From Dactylosporangium sp. AC04546 (GTDB lineage Bacteria; Actinomycetota; Actinomycetes; Mycobacteriales; Micromonosporaceae): a stretch of DNA of 64,000 nucleotides. The notes under the pieces were generated by a model that was not told where the DNA came from, ran no database searches, and was given only the letters and a program-made list of their open reading frames with translations. Each line of letters opens with the position of its first letter. Within the stretch, counting starts at the first letter, position 1. The position numbers and the translations under genes are program-made. The DNA lies in assembly GCF_022095675.1 (NCBI RefSeq), contig NZ_JAHYSG010000061.1, positions 1 to 64,000 of the forward strand, written 5' to 3'. This document shows, piece by piece, positions 16,607 through 24,429 of this stretch.

Positions 16607-16942
16607 GTGGAGCTTCCACATCGGCACGTGTGCTGGGCCTACGACGAGCCCGAGGGGTTTCTTGCGCGGGCCCGGGAGCGGGTTGCCGAAGGTGTCGCCG
16701 CCGGGAACCGGGTCTGGTACGTGCCCGGCGGGACCGTTGCGGGGCTCGACGGGGCGCAGGTCGTGCCCGCCGGTGAGGCCTACCCGGGGGTCTTCGATGT
16801 CTACCGGGAGGCCACCGAGCGGGCGTACATGCGCGGGGCGCCGTTGACCGCTTTGTGTGCGTATGACCGCAAAAGTCTGGCCGGTGGGGCCGCCAAGCGG
16901 ATCGTCGAGCTGCTCGACCTGCGGCGGGTGCTGGCCGGATGA
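16607..16942 (+). CDS. Short MEDS-domain protein
   Basis: A 111-residue protein that consists mostly of the first part of a MEDS (DcmR-type sensory) domain: HRHVCWAYDEPEGFLARARE, then an aromatic strand VWYVPGG and a C-terminal helix. MEDS domains are RecA-like ligand sensors found upstream of actinobacterial sigma-regulatory kinases. The GTG at 16607 is chosen over an upstream ATG (16535) that begins only 2 bp beyond the tRNA; TACGCT 8 bases before the GTG suggests a leaderless message. Its stop overlaps the next start (ATGA, 16939-16942), so the two proteins are coupled and probably interact. Confidence 0.7.
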   Translation: MELPHRHVCWAYDEPEGFLARARERVAEGVAAGNRVWYVPGGTVAGLDGAQVVPAGEAYPGVFDVYREATERAYMRGAPLTALCAYDRKSLAGGAAKRIVELLDLRRVLAG

Positions 16943-17883
16943 GGACCGGGGCCGCCGCGGGGCACACGGGGTACTTCCATGAGGCCGTCGTGTACGACAG
17001 CGACGCCGACCTGCTCGCCGTCGCCGTGCCGTTCGTGCTGGACGGGGTCGCCGCCGGGGAGCCGACCGTGATCGCGTTCGGGGCGCGCACGGCCGGGCTC
17101 GTGCGGGACGCCGTCGGCACGGCAGGCGTCGACTTCCTCACCGGCGGGACCGCGTACGGGCGGCCGGCCGGGGCCATCCGGGCCTACCGGCAGCTGCTGG
17201 CCGGGCACGTCGCCGGCGGGGCCACGCAGATCCGGCTGCTCGGCGAGTTGCCCGAGGCGGTGTTCGGCCGCACCTGGGACTGGTGGGCCCGCTACGAGGC
17301 GACCGTCAACCACGCCTACGACGAGTTCCCGCTCTGGAGCCTGTGCGCGTACGACGCGCGGCTCGCCCCGCGGGCCGTGATCGACGACGTCGAGCGCACC
17401 CACCCGCGGCTGGCGACGACCGACGGGCGGCACCTGGACAGCGGGCTGTTCGTCGACCCGGTCGGCTACCTGCGCACACCGCGGGAGGACGAGGACGACC
17501 CGCTCCAGCGGCGGCACCCGGACATCGCGCACGAGAACCCCAGCCCCGCCGCCGCGCGGCAGGCGGTGCGGGCCGTCGCCGGCGGGCAGGGGTTCCGCGA
17601 GGAGCAGCTGGAGGGGCTGGTCATCGCGGTGAGCGAGGTGGTCACGAACGCGCTGCGGCACGGCCGGCCGCCGGTCGGGCTGCGGGTCTGGGGCGGCGGC
17701 GGCCGGGTCGTGGTCCAGGTCACCGATCGCGGCGACGGGCCCGACAACCCCTACGCGGGCCTGCTGCCGAGCACCCAGCAGCAGATCGGCGGCCTCGGGC
17801 TGTGGATCACGTACCAGTCGTGCGACCACGTCCGCGCCAGCCGCACTCCGGAGGGGTTCGCGGTGACGCTGACAGTAGGCTGA
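16939..17883 (+). CDS. MEDS sensor - HATPase (anti-sigma regulatory kinase-like) protein
   Basis: A 314-residue cytoplasmic protein. Residues 10-185 form a MEDS domain (YFHEAVVYDSDADLLAVAVP, then ATQIRLLGELP). Residues 215-314 form a HATPase_c_2 domain with the N-box EVVTNALRHG, the G1 box VTDRGDGP and the G2 box GGLGLWITYQSCD. This is the RsbA/RsbW-like layout in which a ligand-sensing domain controls an anti-sigma or serine-kinase module. No sigma gene is adjacent. The STAS-sigma fusion at 44.7 kb is one possible partner (inference). It is coupled to the preceding short MEDS protein. Confidence 0.85.
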   Translation: MRTGAAAGHTGYFHEAVVYDSDADLLAVAVPFVLDGVAAGEPTVIAFGARTAGLVRDAVGTAGVDFLTGGTAYGRPAGAIRAYRQLLAGHVAGGATQIRLLGELPEAVFGRTWDWWARYEATVNHAYDEFPLWSLCAYDARLAPRAVIDDVERTHPRLATTDGRHLDSGLFVDPVGYLRTPREDEDDPLQRRHPDIAHENPSPAAARQAVRAVAGGQGFREEQLEGLVIAVSEVVTNALRHGRPPVGLRVWGGGGRVVVQVTDRGDGPDNPYAGLLPSTQQQIGGLGLWITYQSCDHVRASRTPEGFAVTLTVG

Positions 17884-17890
17884 GACTCCT

Positions 17891-18922
17891 ATGGCCCGTT
17901 ACGCACTGCTCATCCTGCCGTCGACCAACCGCGTGTACGCCGACGCTTCCGTCGCGCTGACCCGCGCCGAGCTCGCCGCCTTCGGCCGCGCCCTGCGGGA
18001 ACCACCGCAGAAGATCGAGGAGGAGACGATCGCGGGCGTCCCGTACGTGACGTTCGAGGCCGACGGCCTCGGCGAGCGTGACGTGGCGCTGCTGTCGAAC
18101 CTCTCCGCCGCCTACGCGCTGTTCGAGCTCCAGGGCGACCTGCTGCGCCCCGTCGCGCTGCGAGCGCTCGACCGGTTCGACGACGACCTGCTCACGATCC
18201 AGAAGTACCAGGGAAAGACGAATGAGCTCTTCACCAAGCTGCTCCTGAACGTCACGCTGCTCGCGACGGACTTCGCCGGGGAGTTCCTGGACCGGCGGTT
18301 CCGGGTCCTCGACCCGCTGTGTGGCCGCGGTACCACACTGAACCAGGCGATCATGTATGGCTTCGACGCCGCCGGGGTGGACCGCGACCAGAAGGACTTC
18401 GAGGCGTACGCCACGTTCATCCAGACCTGGCTCAAGCGCAAGCGGATCAAGCACCACGCCGACCTCGGCCCGGTGCGGCGCAACCGCCAGGTCGTCGCGC
18501 GCCGGCTGCGCATCGACCTCGCCGCCGACAAGGACGAGTACAAGGCGGGCCGGACGCAGGCCCTCGACGTGGTGAACGCCGACACGGTCCGCTCGGGCGA
18601 GTTCTTCAAGCCGGCCACGTTCGACGTGGTCGTGGCCGACGCGCCGTACGGCGTGCAGCACGGCAGCCGGACGGCCGGCAAGGGCCTGACCCGCGACCCG
18701 GGCGACCTGCTCACCGAGGCGGCCCCGGTGTGGGCCGACCTGCTCCGCCCGGGCGGCGCGATGGGCATCTCGTGGAACACGTTCGTGGCCCGCCGCGAGG
18801 ACGCCGCGGCCGCGCTCACCGGCGCGGGCCTGCAGGTCGTGGAGGACGAGCCGTACCTGTCGTTCCGCCACCGCGTCGACCAGGCGATCATGCGCGACAT
18901 CCTGGTGGCCGTGAAGCGCTGA
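17891..18922 (+). CDS. TRM11-like SAM-dependent RNA methyltransferase
   Basis: A 343-residue class I methyltransferase resembling TRM11/THUMP-type tRNA guanosine methyltransferases. The SAM-binding motif is VLDPLCGRGTTLNQA near residue 138. The catalytic motif IV appears as VADAPYG near residue 249, a D-A-P-Y variant of N/D-P-P-Y. The N-terminal 110 residues replace the THUMP domain with a shorter beta-rich segment. It lies 7 bp from the MEDS-HATPase gene and is probably cotranscribed. The start is ATG at 17891. Confidence 0.85.
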   Translation: MARYALLILPSTNRVYADASVALTRAELAAFGRALREPPQKIEEETIAGVPYVTFEADGLGERDVALLSNLSAAYALFELQGDLLRPVALRALDRFDDDLLTIQKYQGKTNELFTKLLLNVTLLATDFAGEFLDRRFRVLDPLCGRGTTLNQAIMYGFDAAGVDRDQKDFEAYATFIQTWLKRKRIKHHADLGPVRRNRQVVARRLRIDLAADKDEYKAGRTQALDVVNADTVRSGEFFKPATFDVVVADAPYGVQHGSRTAGKGLTRDPGDLLTEAAPVWADLLRPGGAMGISWNTFVARREDAAAALTGAGLQVVEDEPYLSFRHRVDQAIMRDILVAVKR

Positions 18923-19022
18923 CGGTTCCGTCCGCCGGCGAAATTTCCAGGCCTCAGGTCTGACGTTTCGGCGTGTCCGGAACCGGTTGCGAGGCGTGCC
19001 CGCAACCGGCCCTCATCAGCGA

Positions 19023-19036
19023 AGAGAGCGCTCTCT
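19023..19036. promoter_or_regulatory. LacI-family operator (distal)
   Basis: AGAGAGCGCTCTCT is a perfect palindrome with the central CG typical of LacI-family sites. Its centre is 119 bp upstream of that of the site at 19140-19157, suggesting DNA looping. Confidence 0.7.
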
Positions 19037-19110
19037 CACAAGAATCTTGCCCATCGATCAAGCTCAAACTGTTAACAACGTGACCTGTAGAAATACAGAA
19101 AATTCGATGA

Positions 19111-19139
19111 TTGACAGGGTTTTCGCGACCGACTAGAAA
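19111..19139 (+). promoter_or_regulatory. Promoter of the GH16 glucanase gene
   Basis: A consensus -35 TTGACA (19111-19116) and a -10 TAGAAA (19134-19139) are separated by exactly 17 bp. The proximal operator begins right after the -10, so bound repressor would cover the transcription start. Confidence 0.8.
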
Positions 19140-19157
19140 CGTGAGAGCGCTCTCACG
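19140..19157. promoter_or_regulatory. LacI-family operator (proximal)
   Basis: CGTGAGAGCGCTCTCACG is an 18-bp perfect palindrome overlapping the expected start of transcription. It resembles the TGGGAGCGCTCCCA site known for actinobacterial cellulose regulators (CelR/CebR), with A/T changes. No lacI-type gene lies in the window. Confidence 0.8.
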
Positions 19158-19209
19158 GCGCGGCTCCGCCTGGCCGCGTCGTACCGCAGTCCGCTAGGAG
19201 GTTCCCCGA

Positions 19210-20619
19210 ATGACCCCCACCCCGACACGGCGCCGTCGCCGTCTCCTCCTCGCAACGGCCGCCGCCACGGTCCTCACCGCCACCACCGCCGTCACCGTCA
19301 ACGCGTGGGCGTCGCTGCCCTCGACGCCGTCGGGCTGGACGCTGCAGTGGAGTGACGACTTCACCGGCGCCGCCAACGCCCTGCCGTCGTCCAGCAACTG
19401 GATCTACACCACCGGCACGCAGTACAGCGGAGGCCCCGCCCAGTTCGGCACGGGTGAGATCCAGACGTACACCACCAACAGCCAGAACCTCGGCCTCGAC
19501 GGCTCCGGCAACCTGAAGATCACGCCGGTCAAGGCCGGCAACGGCTCGTGGACCTCGGCCCGCATCGAGACGAAGCGCACCAACTTCAAGCCGCCGTCGG
19601 GCGGCGTGCTGCGCATCGAGGGCCGCCTCGCGATGCCGAACGTCACCGGCAGCGCCGCGGCCGGCTACTGGCCGGCGTTCTGGGCCCTGGGCTCCCCCTA
19701 CCGGGGCAACTACTGGAACTGGCCGGGCATCGGCGAGCTCGACATCATGGAGAACGTCAACGGCCTGAACCAGGTCTGGGGCACGCTGCACTGCGGCGTC
19801 AACCCCGGCGGTCCCTGCAACGAGACCAACGGCCTCGGCACGACCCGCAGCTGCCCGAACAGCACCTGCCAGGGCAACTTCCACACGTACGCGATCGAGT
19901 GGGACGCCAGCGTCAGCCCGCAGATGCTGCGCTGGTACGTCGACGGCGTCAACTTCTTCAACGTCTCGCAGAACACCGTCGGCTCGTACTGGTCGAACAT
20001 GACCAGCCACGAGGGCTACTTCATCCTGCTGAACGTCGCCATGGGCGGCGGGTTCCCGAACGGTGTGGCCGGCTCCTCGACGCCGACCGGCAGCACGGTG
20101 TCCGGCAAGCCGATGCTCGTCGACTACGTCGCCGTCTACACCAAGGGCGGCAGCGCCGGCACCACCAACCCGACCACCGGCAACCCGACGCCGACCTCCA
20201 CCGGCACGGGTGGCGGCAGCGGCACTCGCAACGCGTACAGCACCATCGAGGCGGAGTCCTTCAACGCGCAGAGCGGTGTCGTCGCCGGCGCCGGCGAGAT
20301 CGGCTACATCGCCAACGGCGACTGGGTGCAGTACACCAACGTCGACTTCGGCAACACGTCACCGAAGGACGTCATGCTCCGCCTCGGCTCGGGCGCGGCG
20401 GGCGGCATCAGCGGCCTCGTCGAAGTCAAGATCGACAGTCTCAGCAACTCGTCGATCGCGACGGTCTCCATCGCCAACACGGGCGGCTGGAGCACCTGGA
20501 AGGACACACCCAGCAACCTCAGCGGCTCGGTCACCGGCAAGCACACCGTGTACTTGAGGTTCACCAGCGGCCAGCCGGCGGACTTCGTGAACGTCGACTC
20601 GTTCTACTTCCGCAAGTAA
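19210..20619 (+). CDS. Secreted GH16 beta-1,3-glucanase (laminarinase) with CBM6
   Basis: A 469-residue secreted enzyme that hydrolyses beta-1,3-glucans. The signal peptide has a five-arginine start (RRRRRLLLATAAATV) and ends near VNAWA (residue 34). The GH16 domain spans about residues 45-315. Its catalytic motif GELDIMENV carries nucleophile E176, D178 and acid/base E181, and the extra M marks the bacterial laminarinase subgroup. A Thr/Gly-rich linker (residues 315-340) leads to a CBM6 module (YSTIEAESFNAQSGV, then GYIANGDWVQYTNVDFG). AGGAGG is well placed before ATG 19210. Expression is controlled by two LacI-type operators, so induction by glucan breakdown products is likely. Confidence 0.95.
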   Translation: MTPTPTRRRRRLLLATAAATVLTATTAVTVNAWASLPSTPSGWTLQWSDDFTGAANALPSSSNWIYTTGTQYSGGPAQFGTGEIQTYTTNSQNLGLDGSGNLKITPVKAGNGSWTSARIETKRTNFKPPSGGVLRIEGRLAMPNVTGSAAAGYWPAFWALGSPYRGNYWNWPGIGELDIMENVNGLNQVWGTLHCGVNPGGPCNETNGLGTTRSCPNSTCQGNFHTYAIEWDASVSPQMLRWYVDGVNFFNVSQNTVGSYWSNMTSHEGYFILLNVAMGGGFPNGVAGSSTPTGSTVSGKPMLVDYVAVYTKGGSAGTTNPTTGNPTPTSTGTGGGSGTRNAYSTIEAESFNAQSGVVAGAGEIGYIANGDWVQYTNVDFGNTSPKDVMLRLGSGAAGGISGLVEVKIDSLSNSSIATVSIANTGGWSTWKDTPSNLSGSVTGKHTVYLRFTSGQPADFVNVDSFYFRK

Positions 20620-20643
20620 CACCTCGCACATCCGCCACGAGCA

Positions 20644-20683
20644 CCGGTGGCCACAGTGGACAGCGGTCCGCAGTGGTCACCGG
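20644..20683. terminator. Hairpin after the glucanase gene
   Basis: CCGGTGGCCAC (20644-20654) pairs with GTGGTCACCGG (20673-20683) with one mismatch, 25 bp after the stop codon. It also lies beyond the end of the minus-strand gene at 20742. Confidence 0.5.
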
Positions 20684-20741
20684 TTCGCCGGGCTGACCGA
20701 TGGTCGGTCCCCGTCGGATCCCGCACCACAACGGTGCCTGT

Positions 20742-21137
20742 TCACGTCCGTTGCGACGCTGAAGGCACTGGCGAGCCGATGTTCGGTGACGTGACCACGT
20801 GATCCGGGGACGGTACGACGCCATCCTGGGAGTGCGCAGCGGGACTCGGTGACGGCAACGGCGACGCCGGCGGTGACGGCGCGCCGGACGAGCCCGACGG
20901 CGACGGCGTCACAACGGGCTGCTGCGGTTCCGAGCCGGTTGGCCGCAGCGTGACGACCGTGACGGCCACCAGCAGCAGCGTCGCGGCGACCCAGCCGGCA
21001 CGTCGCACGAACATGGACGCTTGGCGGCGTGCCGGCAGCGCGGTCGGGGGGACCGCCGGCCGCAGTCGCTCCGGGGTGACCCGGGCCGCCTGCGCGACGA
21101 GTGCCGAGCGTAGGCGGCTCTCAATGTCCACGTTCAT
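20742..21137 (-). CDS. Membrane-anchored partner of SigE-family sigma factor
   Basis: A 131-residue single-pass membrane protein: a cytoplasmic N-terminus of about 45 residues (MNVDIESRLRSALVAQAARV), a transmembrane segment (AGWVAATLLLVAVTVVTL), and a Pro/Ser-rich outer tail. It is coupled to the sigma gene by an ATGA overlap (21134-21137). Gene order and topology match the pair at the left edge of the window. An anti-sigma role is plausible but rests on context. Confidence 0.65.
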   Translation of the reverse strand: MNVDIESRLRSALVAQAARVTPERLRPAVPPTALPARRQASMFVRRAGWVAATLLLVAVTVVTLRPTGSEPQQPVVTPSPSGSSGAPSPPASPLPSPSPAAHSQDGVVPSPDHVVTSPNIGSPVPSASQRT

Positions 21138-21721
21138 CGTCGCGACTCCGACAGCGCTGCACGCAGGATGGTCAGAGCCCGGTTGGCCGTCGACTTGACG
21201 GTACCGCGCGATACATGCAGCACCTCGGCGATCTCCCTCTCGGACAGTTCCGACCAGTACCGCAGCACCACCACCTGGCGCTGCCGGACGGTCAGCCGCG
21301 CCAGCGCCGCGACCACCTCCTGGTCTTCCTCCGGCAGCAGGGCCTCTTCCTCCGCGGCCGGCACGGTTGGCGGTGGCGGCGGCACGTAGGCGCGGGCACT
21401 GCGGCGCCGGCGCAGCACCGACCGCGCCGCGTTCATCACCCCCGCCGTGAGGTACGCGTGCGGATCGGCGATGGTGCGCAGGTCCGCGCCGTGCCGCTGA
21501 TACAACGCGGCGAACACGTCCTGCACGACATCCTCGGCGGTGGGCAGGTCGTCAACCATGAGGACGGCCAGCCGTACCAGGCTGAGCCGCCGCGCGTGGT
21601 ACAGCTCGTTGATCGCCGGCGGACCATCCCGCTGCGGGGTGCCTCGGGAAGTGGACGCGCCGAACACCACCGAGCGCAGCACGCGCAGCAGCGGCCAAGG
21701 CAGGCGGAACGTGAGCGTCAT
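21134..21721 (-). CDS. SigE-family ECF RNA polymerase sigma factor
   Basis: A 195-residue sigma factor. Region 2 (ARRLSLVRLAVLMVDDLPTA, then EDVVQDVFAALYQRH) and region 4 (LTVRQRQVVVLRYWSELSER, then EIAEVLHVSRGTVKSTANRAL) are well formed. The two are joined by a proline-rich linker (YVPPPPPTVP) that is longer than usual. The first 35 residues upstream of region 2 are atypical, and an internal start is possible. It is coupled to the membrane partner downstream. It is divergently arranged with a second SigE-family gene at 22329. Confidence 0.9.
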   Translation of the reverse strand: MTLTFRLPWPLLRVLRSVVFGASTSRGTPQRDGPPAINELYHARRLSLVRLAVLMVDDLPTAEDVVQDVFAALYQRHGADLRTIADPHAYLTAGVMNAARSVLRRRRSARAYVPPPPPTVPAAEEEALLPEEDQEVVAALARLTVRQRQVVVLRYWSELSEREIAEVLHVSRGTVKSTANRALTILRAALSESRR

Positions 21722-21776
21722 GGTTCTCGCAGGTCAGGGGACAGACACGTGACGGTACCGCGGTGGCGGACCGGGG

Positions 21777-22100
21777 TCACCGCAGCGGCGACGGCGACGG
21801 CAGGACCGACGACGACTCCGGCACCGGCGACGGCAGGACCGACGACGACCGCGGCACCGGCGACGGCAGGACCGACGACGTCTCCGGCAAGGGTGACGGC
21901 AGCGCCGACGACGGCTCCGGCACCGGCGACGGCAGGACCGACGACGACTCCGGCACCGGCGACGGCAGCGCCGGCGAAGACCGCGGCACCGGCGACGGCA
22001 GCGGAGCGTCGTCGGCGAACGCGACGGCGGACACGGCGCCGATCGCGGCGACGGCAGCCGCGCTCACGACGTAAGCAACGGTACGAACCTTCAGGCGCAT
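21777..22100 (-). CDS. Secreted or anchored protein made of 11-residue repeats
   Basis: A 107-residue protein. The N-terminal 33 residues are a signal peptide or anchor (RTVAYVVSAAAVAAIGAVSA, then VAFA). The rest is six copies of an 11-residue unit of the form LPSPVPESSSV plus a partial copy. ATG at 22100 is preferred because GGAG lies 7 bases upstream. The repeat is encoded by a 33-bp minisatellite, so copy number may vary between strains. Pro/Ser spacing suggests a stiff surface or wall-spanning stalk. It sits between two sigma modules and may belong to either regulon. Confidence 0.55.
   Translation of the reverse strand: MRLKVRTVAYVVSAAAVAAIGAVSAVAFADDAPLPSPVPRSSPALPSPVPESSSVLPSPVPEPSSALPSPLPETSSVLPSPVPRSSSVLPSPVPESSSVLPSPSPLR
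21786..22012. repeat. 33-bp tandem repeat (minisatellite), about seven copies
   Basis: The unit contains GGCACCGGCGACGGCAG followed by a variable GACGAC-rich part. It lies in frame within the minus-strand repeat protein. Copies differ at a few positions (for example ACCGACGACGAC versus GCCGACGACGGC), so it is not a recent duplication throughout. Confidence 0.85.
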
Positions 22101-22328
22101 CAGGGCACTCCAGTGGATGAGGTACGGCTTTCGCACCGATAGACGCACGACGCCACGGAAGGTTGGCTCCGCAACGGTGACCTGGATCACAGCGCCCGCT
22201 TGGACGCGCGAACCGCCCCGTCGAGATCGGAGGCAGGATGCACCATGTCCGGTTCCTCCACATTGGAGCCCGCCACCCGGCCGGGCGCGTCACCTTCACT
22301 AGAGGGACCACACCTGGGAGGGCCACAC

Positions 22329-22844
22329 GTGCGCACCGAACTCGAGCGGGAGTACGTCGAGTACGTGGAAGGGCGCCTCCACGTTTTGAAGCGCGGTGCG
22401 TACCTGCTGTGTGGGGATGTCCACCGGGCGGAGGACCTCGTGCAAACCACGATCACCGCGCTGTACCAGCACTGGCCCCGAGCCCGGCGGGCGGACAACA
22501 TCGACGGCTACGTGCACCGGATGCTGCTGCGCAAGCACATCGACGAGCAGCGGCGGGGCTGGTCCCGGGTGCGGCTCATGGCCGACGCGCCCGACCGGAC
22601 CGTGGCGCCGGCGACAGACGTCGAAGCGCGGGTCGCGCTCCGGGCCGCGCTCGCTCAGCTGCCCCGTACCCAGCGAACGATGCTGGTGCTGCGGTTCGCC
22701 TGCGACATGTCGGTCGAGGACGTGGCGGCCGCGCTGCGCTGCTCCCCCGGCACCGTCAAGAGCCACACCAGCCGCGGCCTTGCGGCGTTGCGGCGGCTGA
22801 TGCCACTGGACGAGTTGATGGGAGAACGGCATGACCTGGGATGA
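22329..22844 (+). CDS. SigE-family ECF RNA polymerase sigma factor
   Basis: A 171-residue sigma factor, the third in the window. Region 2 reads YVEYVEGRLHVLKRGAYLLC followed by GDVHRAEDLVQTT, and region 4 ends with MSVEDVAAALRCSPGTVKSH. GTG at 22329 is chosen because GGGAGGG lies 6 bases before it and the resulting length fits the family; the frame is open further upstream. The gene overlaps the start of its putative partner by 14 bp. Confidence 0.9.
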   Translation: MRTELEREYVEYVEGRLHVLKRGAYLLCGDVHRAEDLVQTTITALYQHWPRARRADNIDGYVHRMLLRKHIDEQRRGWSRVRLMADAPDRTVAPATDVEARVALRAALAQLPRTQRTMLVLRFACDMSVEDVAAALRCSPGTVKSHTSRGLAALRRLMPLDELMGERHDLG

Positions 22845-24084
22845 GGAACGGGCCGCGGCAACGGTGGCGACCCTGATGCATCACGAGGATGTATCCCCCA
22901 TGCGGGTCGACGTGCACGCGGCCGTCCTCGCCGGCCGTCGCGGGGCCCGGCGGCGCATGATCGTGAACGCGGGGGTGGTGATCGTCGTCCTGGCCGGGGT
23001 CTCGGTGGTCGGGGTACGACTGACCGGCCGCGATCCGGTTCCCGAGCCGCCGGCGGCACCGTGGAAGGCCACCGCCGTCCAGCCGTTGACCTGCACGACG
23101 GCCCCCTTTGGCGACCACCCGGACCAGGAGACCGTCATCAGCGTCGACCCGACCGGGAGCAACGTGCTGACCAGCGTCAGCGACCCGGTGTCCCCGGGCA
23201 CCAGGCTGGTGCGGTACGCCGACGGCGTCCGTACCGTGCTCGACGTGCCGAAGGGTCGGCTGGCCGATGCGGTGGTGAACCGCGCTGGTCTCGTCGTGGG
23301 ATTTTCGAACACGACAAGCGCGCCGGTCATGAGCTCCGTGTGGGCCTATCGGGGCGAAACGCCGCAGGAACTGCCGCTGCCCACCGGCTACCAGACAGTG
23401 CAGGACGTGGCGATCAACGGGCTGGGTGACGTCGTGGCCACGGTGACCTCCGGCGACACGACCGCGGTGGCGCTCTGGACGGCCGCGACTCCCGACCGAC
23501 CTCGCGTGTACCCAGCCGACCGGTCGGGCTTTGTCTATGCCATCGCCGACGACGGCTCGGTAGTCGGTGTCTTCGGCCTCACGTCCACCCCGTCGGGCCC
23601 GGAGAACCGGGGCTGGCTCTGGTCGCCGGACGGCACCGGGCGCGACCTTGCGGTGCCGCCGGGTTGGACCGGGGGCACCGCGACGGCGTTCCACGCTTCG
23701 TGGGTGATGGGCTCCGTGACACAGCGGGAGCCCGCCCCTGGCGCCCCCGGTCTGAGGTCCGCGCCGGCACGCTGGAACCTGGCCACCGGCGCGGTCGAGG
23801 TGATGTCCGGTATCGAGTTCGAGCATCGGATCCAGGCCATCCCAACCGGATGGTTCATCATCACGGCACCGCCGAAGTCGACGGCCGTGGTCGCGCCGGA
23901 CGGGCGCCTGTTCAACCTTCCCGGGCCGGCGGACGCGGAGAACCAGTACGCCGCCCCATCCTGGATCAGCGACGACGGCCGGAGGATGGTGGGTAACGTC
24001 GTCAGCATCAGGACAACGGGGACGGACCCCGGCCCGTACACCAAGGCCCGGGCAACGACCTGGTCGTGCACGCCCGGCCGCTGA
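22831..24084 (+). CDS. Single-pass membrane protein with propeller-like ectodomain, sigma-factor partner
   Basis: A 417-residue protein. About 45 cytoplasmic residues precede a transmembrane helix (MIVNAGVVIVVLAGVSVVGV). The outer part of about 350 residues has repeated beta-strand pairs (VWAYRGETPQELPLPTGYQT, AINGLGDVVATVTSGDTTAV, WLWSPDGTGRDLAVP) that look like blades of a beta-propeller, with cysteines near both ends that could close it (CTTAPFG and TWSCTPGR). It overlaps the sigma gene and is probably its membrane-bound regulator, perhaps sensing an extracellular ligand (inference). Confidence 0.65.
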   Translation: MTWDEERAAATVATLMHHEDVSPMRVDVHAAVLAGRRGARRRMIVNAGVVIVVLAGVSVVGVRLTGRDPVPEPPAAPWKATAVQPLTCTTAPFGDHPDQETVISVDPTGSNVLTSVSDPVSPGTRLVRYADGVRTVLDVPKGRLADAVVNRAGLVVGFSNTTSAPVMSSVWAYRGETPQELPLPTGYQTVQDVAINGLGDVVATVTSGDTTAVALWTAATPDRPRVYPADRSGFVYAIADDGSVVGVFGLTSTPSGPENRGWLWSPDGTGRDLAVPPGWTGGTATAFHASWVMGSVTQREPAPGAPGLRSAPARWNLATGAVEVMSGIEFEHRIQAIPTGWFIITAPPKSTAVVAPDGRLFNLPGPADAENQYAAPSWISDDGRRMVGNVVSIRTTGTDPGPYTKARATTWSCTPGR

Positions 24085-24112
24085 ACGGACGCAGACGGGG
24101 TGGCCACGGCGG

Positions 24113-24328
24113 GTGGTGGCTGGATACGCGAAGCTCAACCTGGACCACATGCACGGCGTCGGCACGCTGCTGCGGGTGCGACCGGGCAGATATCAGGTCG
24201 CCTGCGGGTCGCATGCAGGCACGCGGGGCCGGTACGCACCCGAGACGGAGCACTACGGACCCCCGGTCACCGGCAGCGACGACGACTGGAGCTGCCGCTG
24301 GGTTCGTTTCGTTCGCTCCGACGGGTGA
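24113..24328 (+). CDS. Possible small hypothetical protein
   Basis: A 71-residue frame starting at GTG 24113 with reasonable third-position GC. It ends WSCRWVRFVRSDG. It has no good ribosome-binding site and no recognised family. It may be a real small gene or a remnant. It occupies most of the 345-bp gap between the propeller-like gene and the HxlR gene. Confidence 0.3.
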   Translation: MVAGYAKLNLDHMHGVGTLLRVRPGRYQVACGSHAGTRGRYAPETEHYGPPVTGSDDDWSCRWVRFVRSDG

Positions 24329-24353
24329 GGCCGCGCTCGGACGCAATGCGGTG

Positions 24354-24380
24354 AGGCCCGGGGAGGTTGTCCCCGGGCTT
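24354..24380. terminator. Hairpin between convergent genes
   Basis: GCCCGGGGA (24356-24364) pairs perfectly with TCCCCGGGC (24370-24378) across a 5-base loop, and the A/T ends extend it. It serves the propeller-like gene and the HxlR gene. Confidence 0.7.
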
Positions 24381-24429
24381 CGCTGTGTGTGCTGGCTCCC
24401 CGGGCCCGCGATGGCCTCCCAGGCGTCCC

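Noticed and set aside
21786..22012. CRISPR array
   Set aside because: The 33-bp units are contiguous, without unique spacers, and encode a periodic peptide.
21763..22074. Plus-strand frame of Asp/Gly/Thr repeats in the minisatellite
   Set aside because: The minus-strand frame has a signal peptide, a ribosome-binding site and a Pro/Ser stalk composition, so it is preferred. The plus-strand repeat is its by-product.
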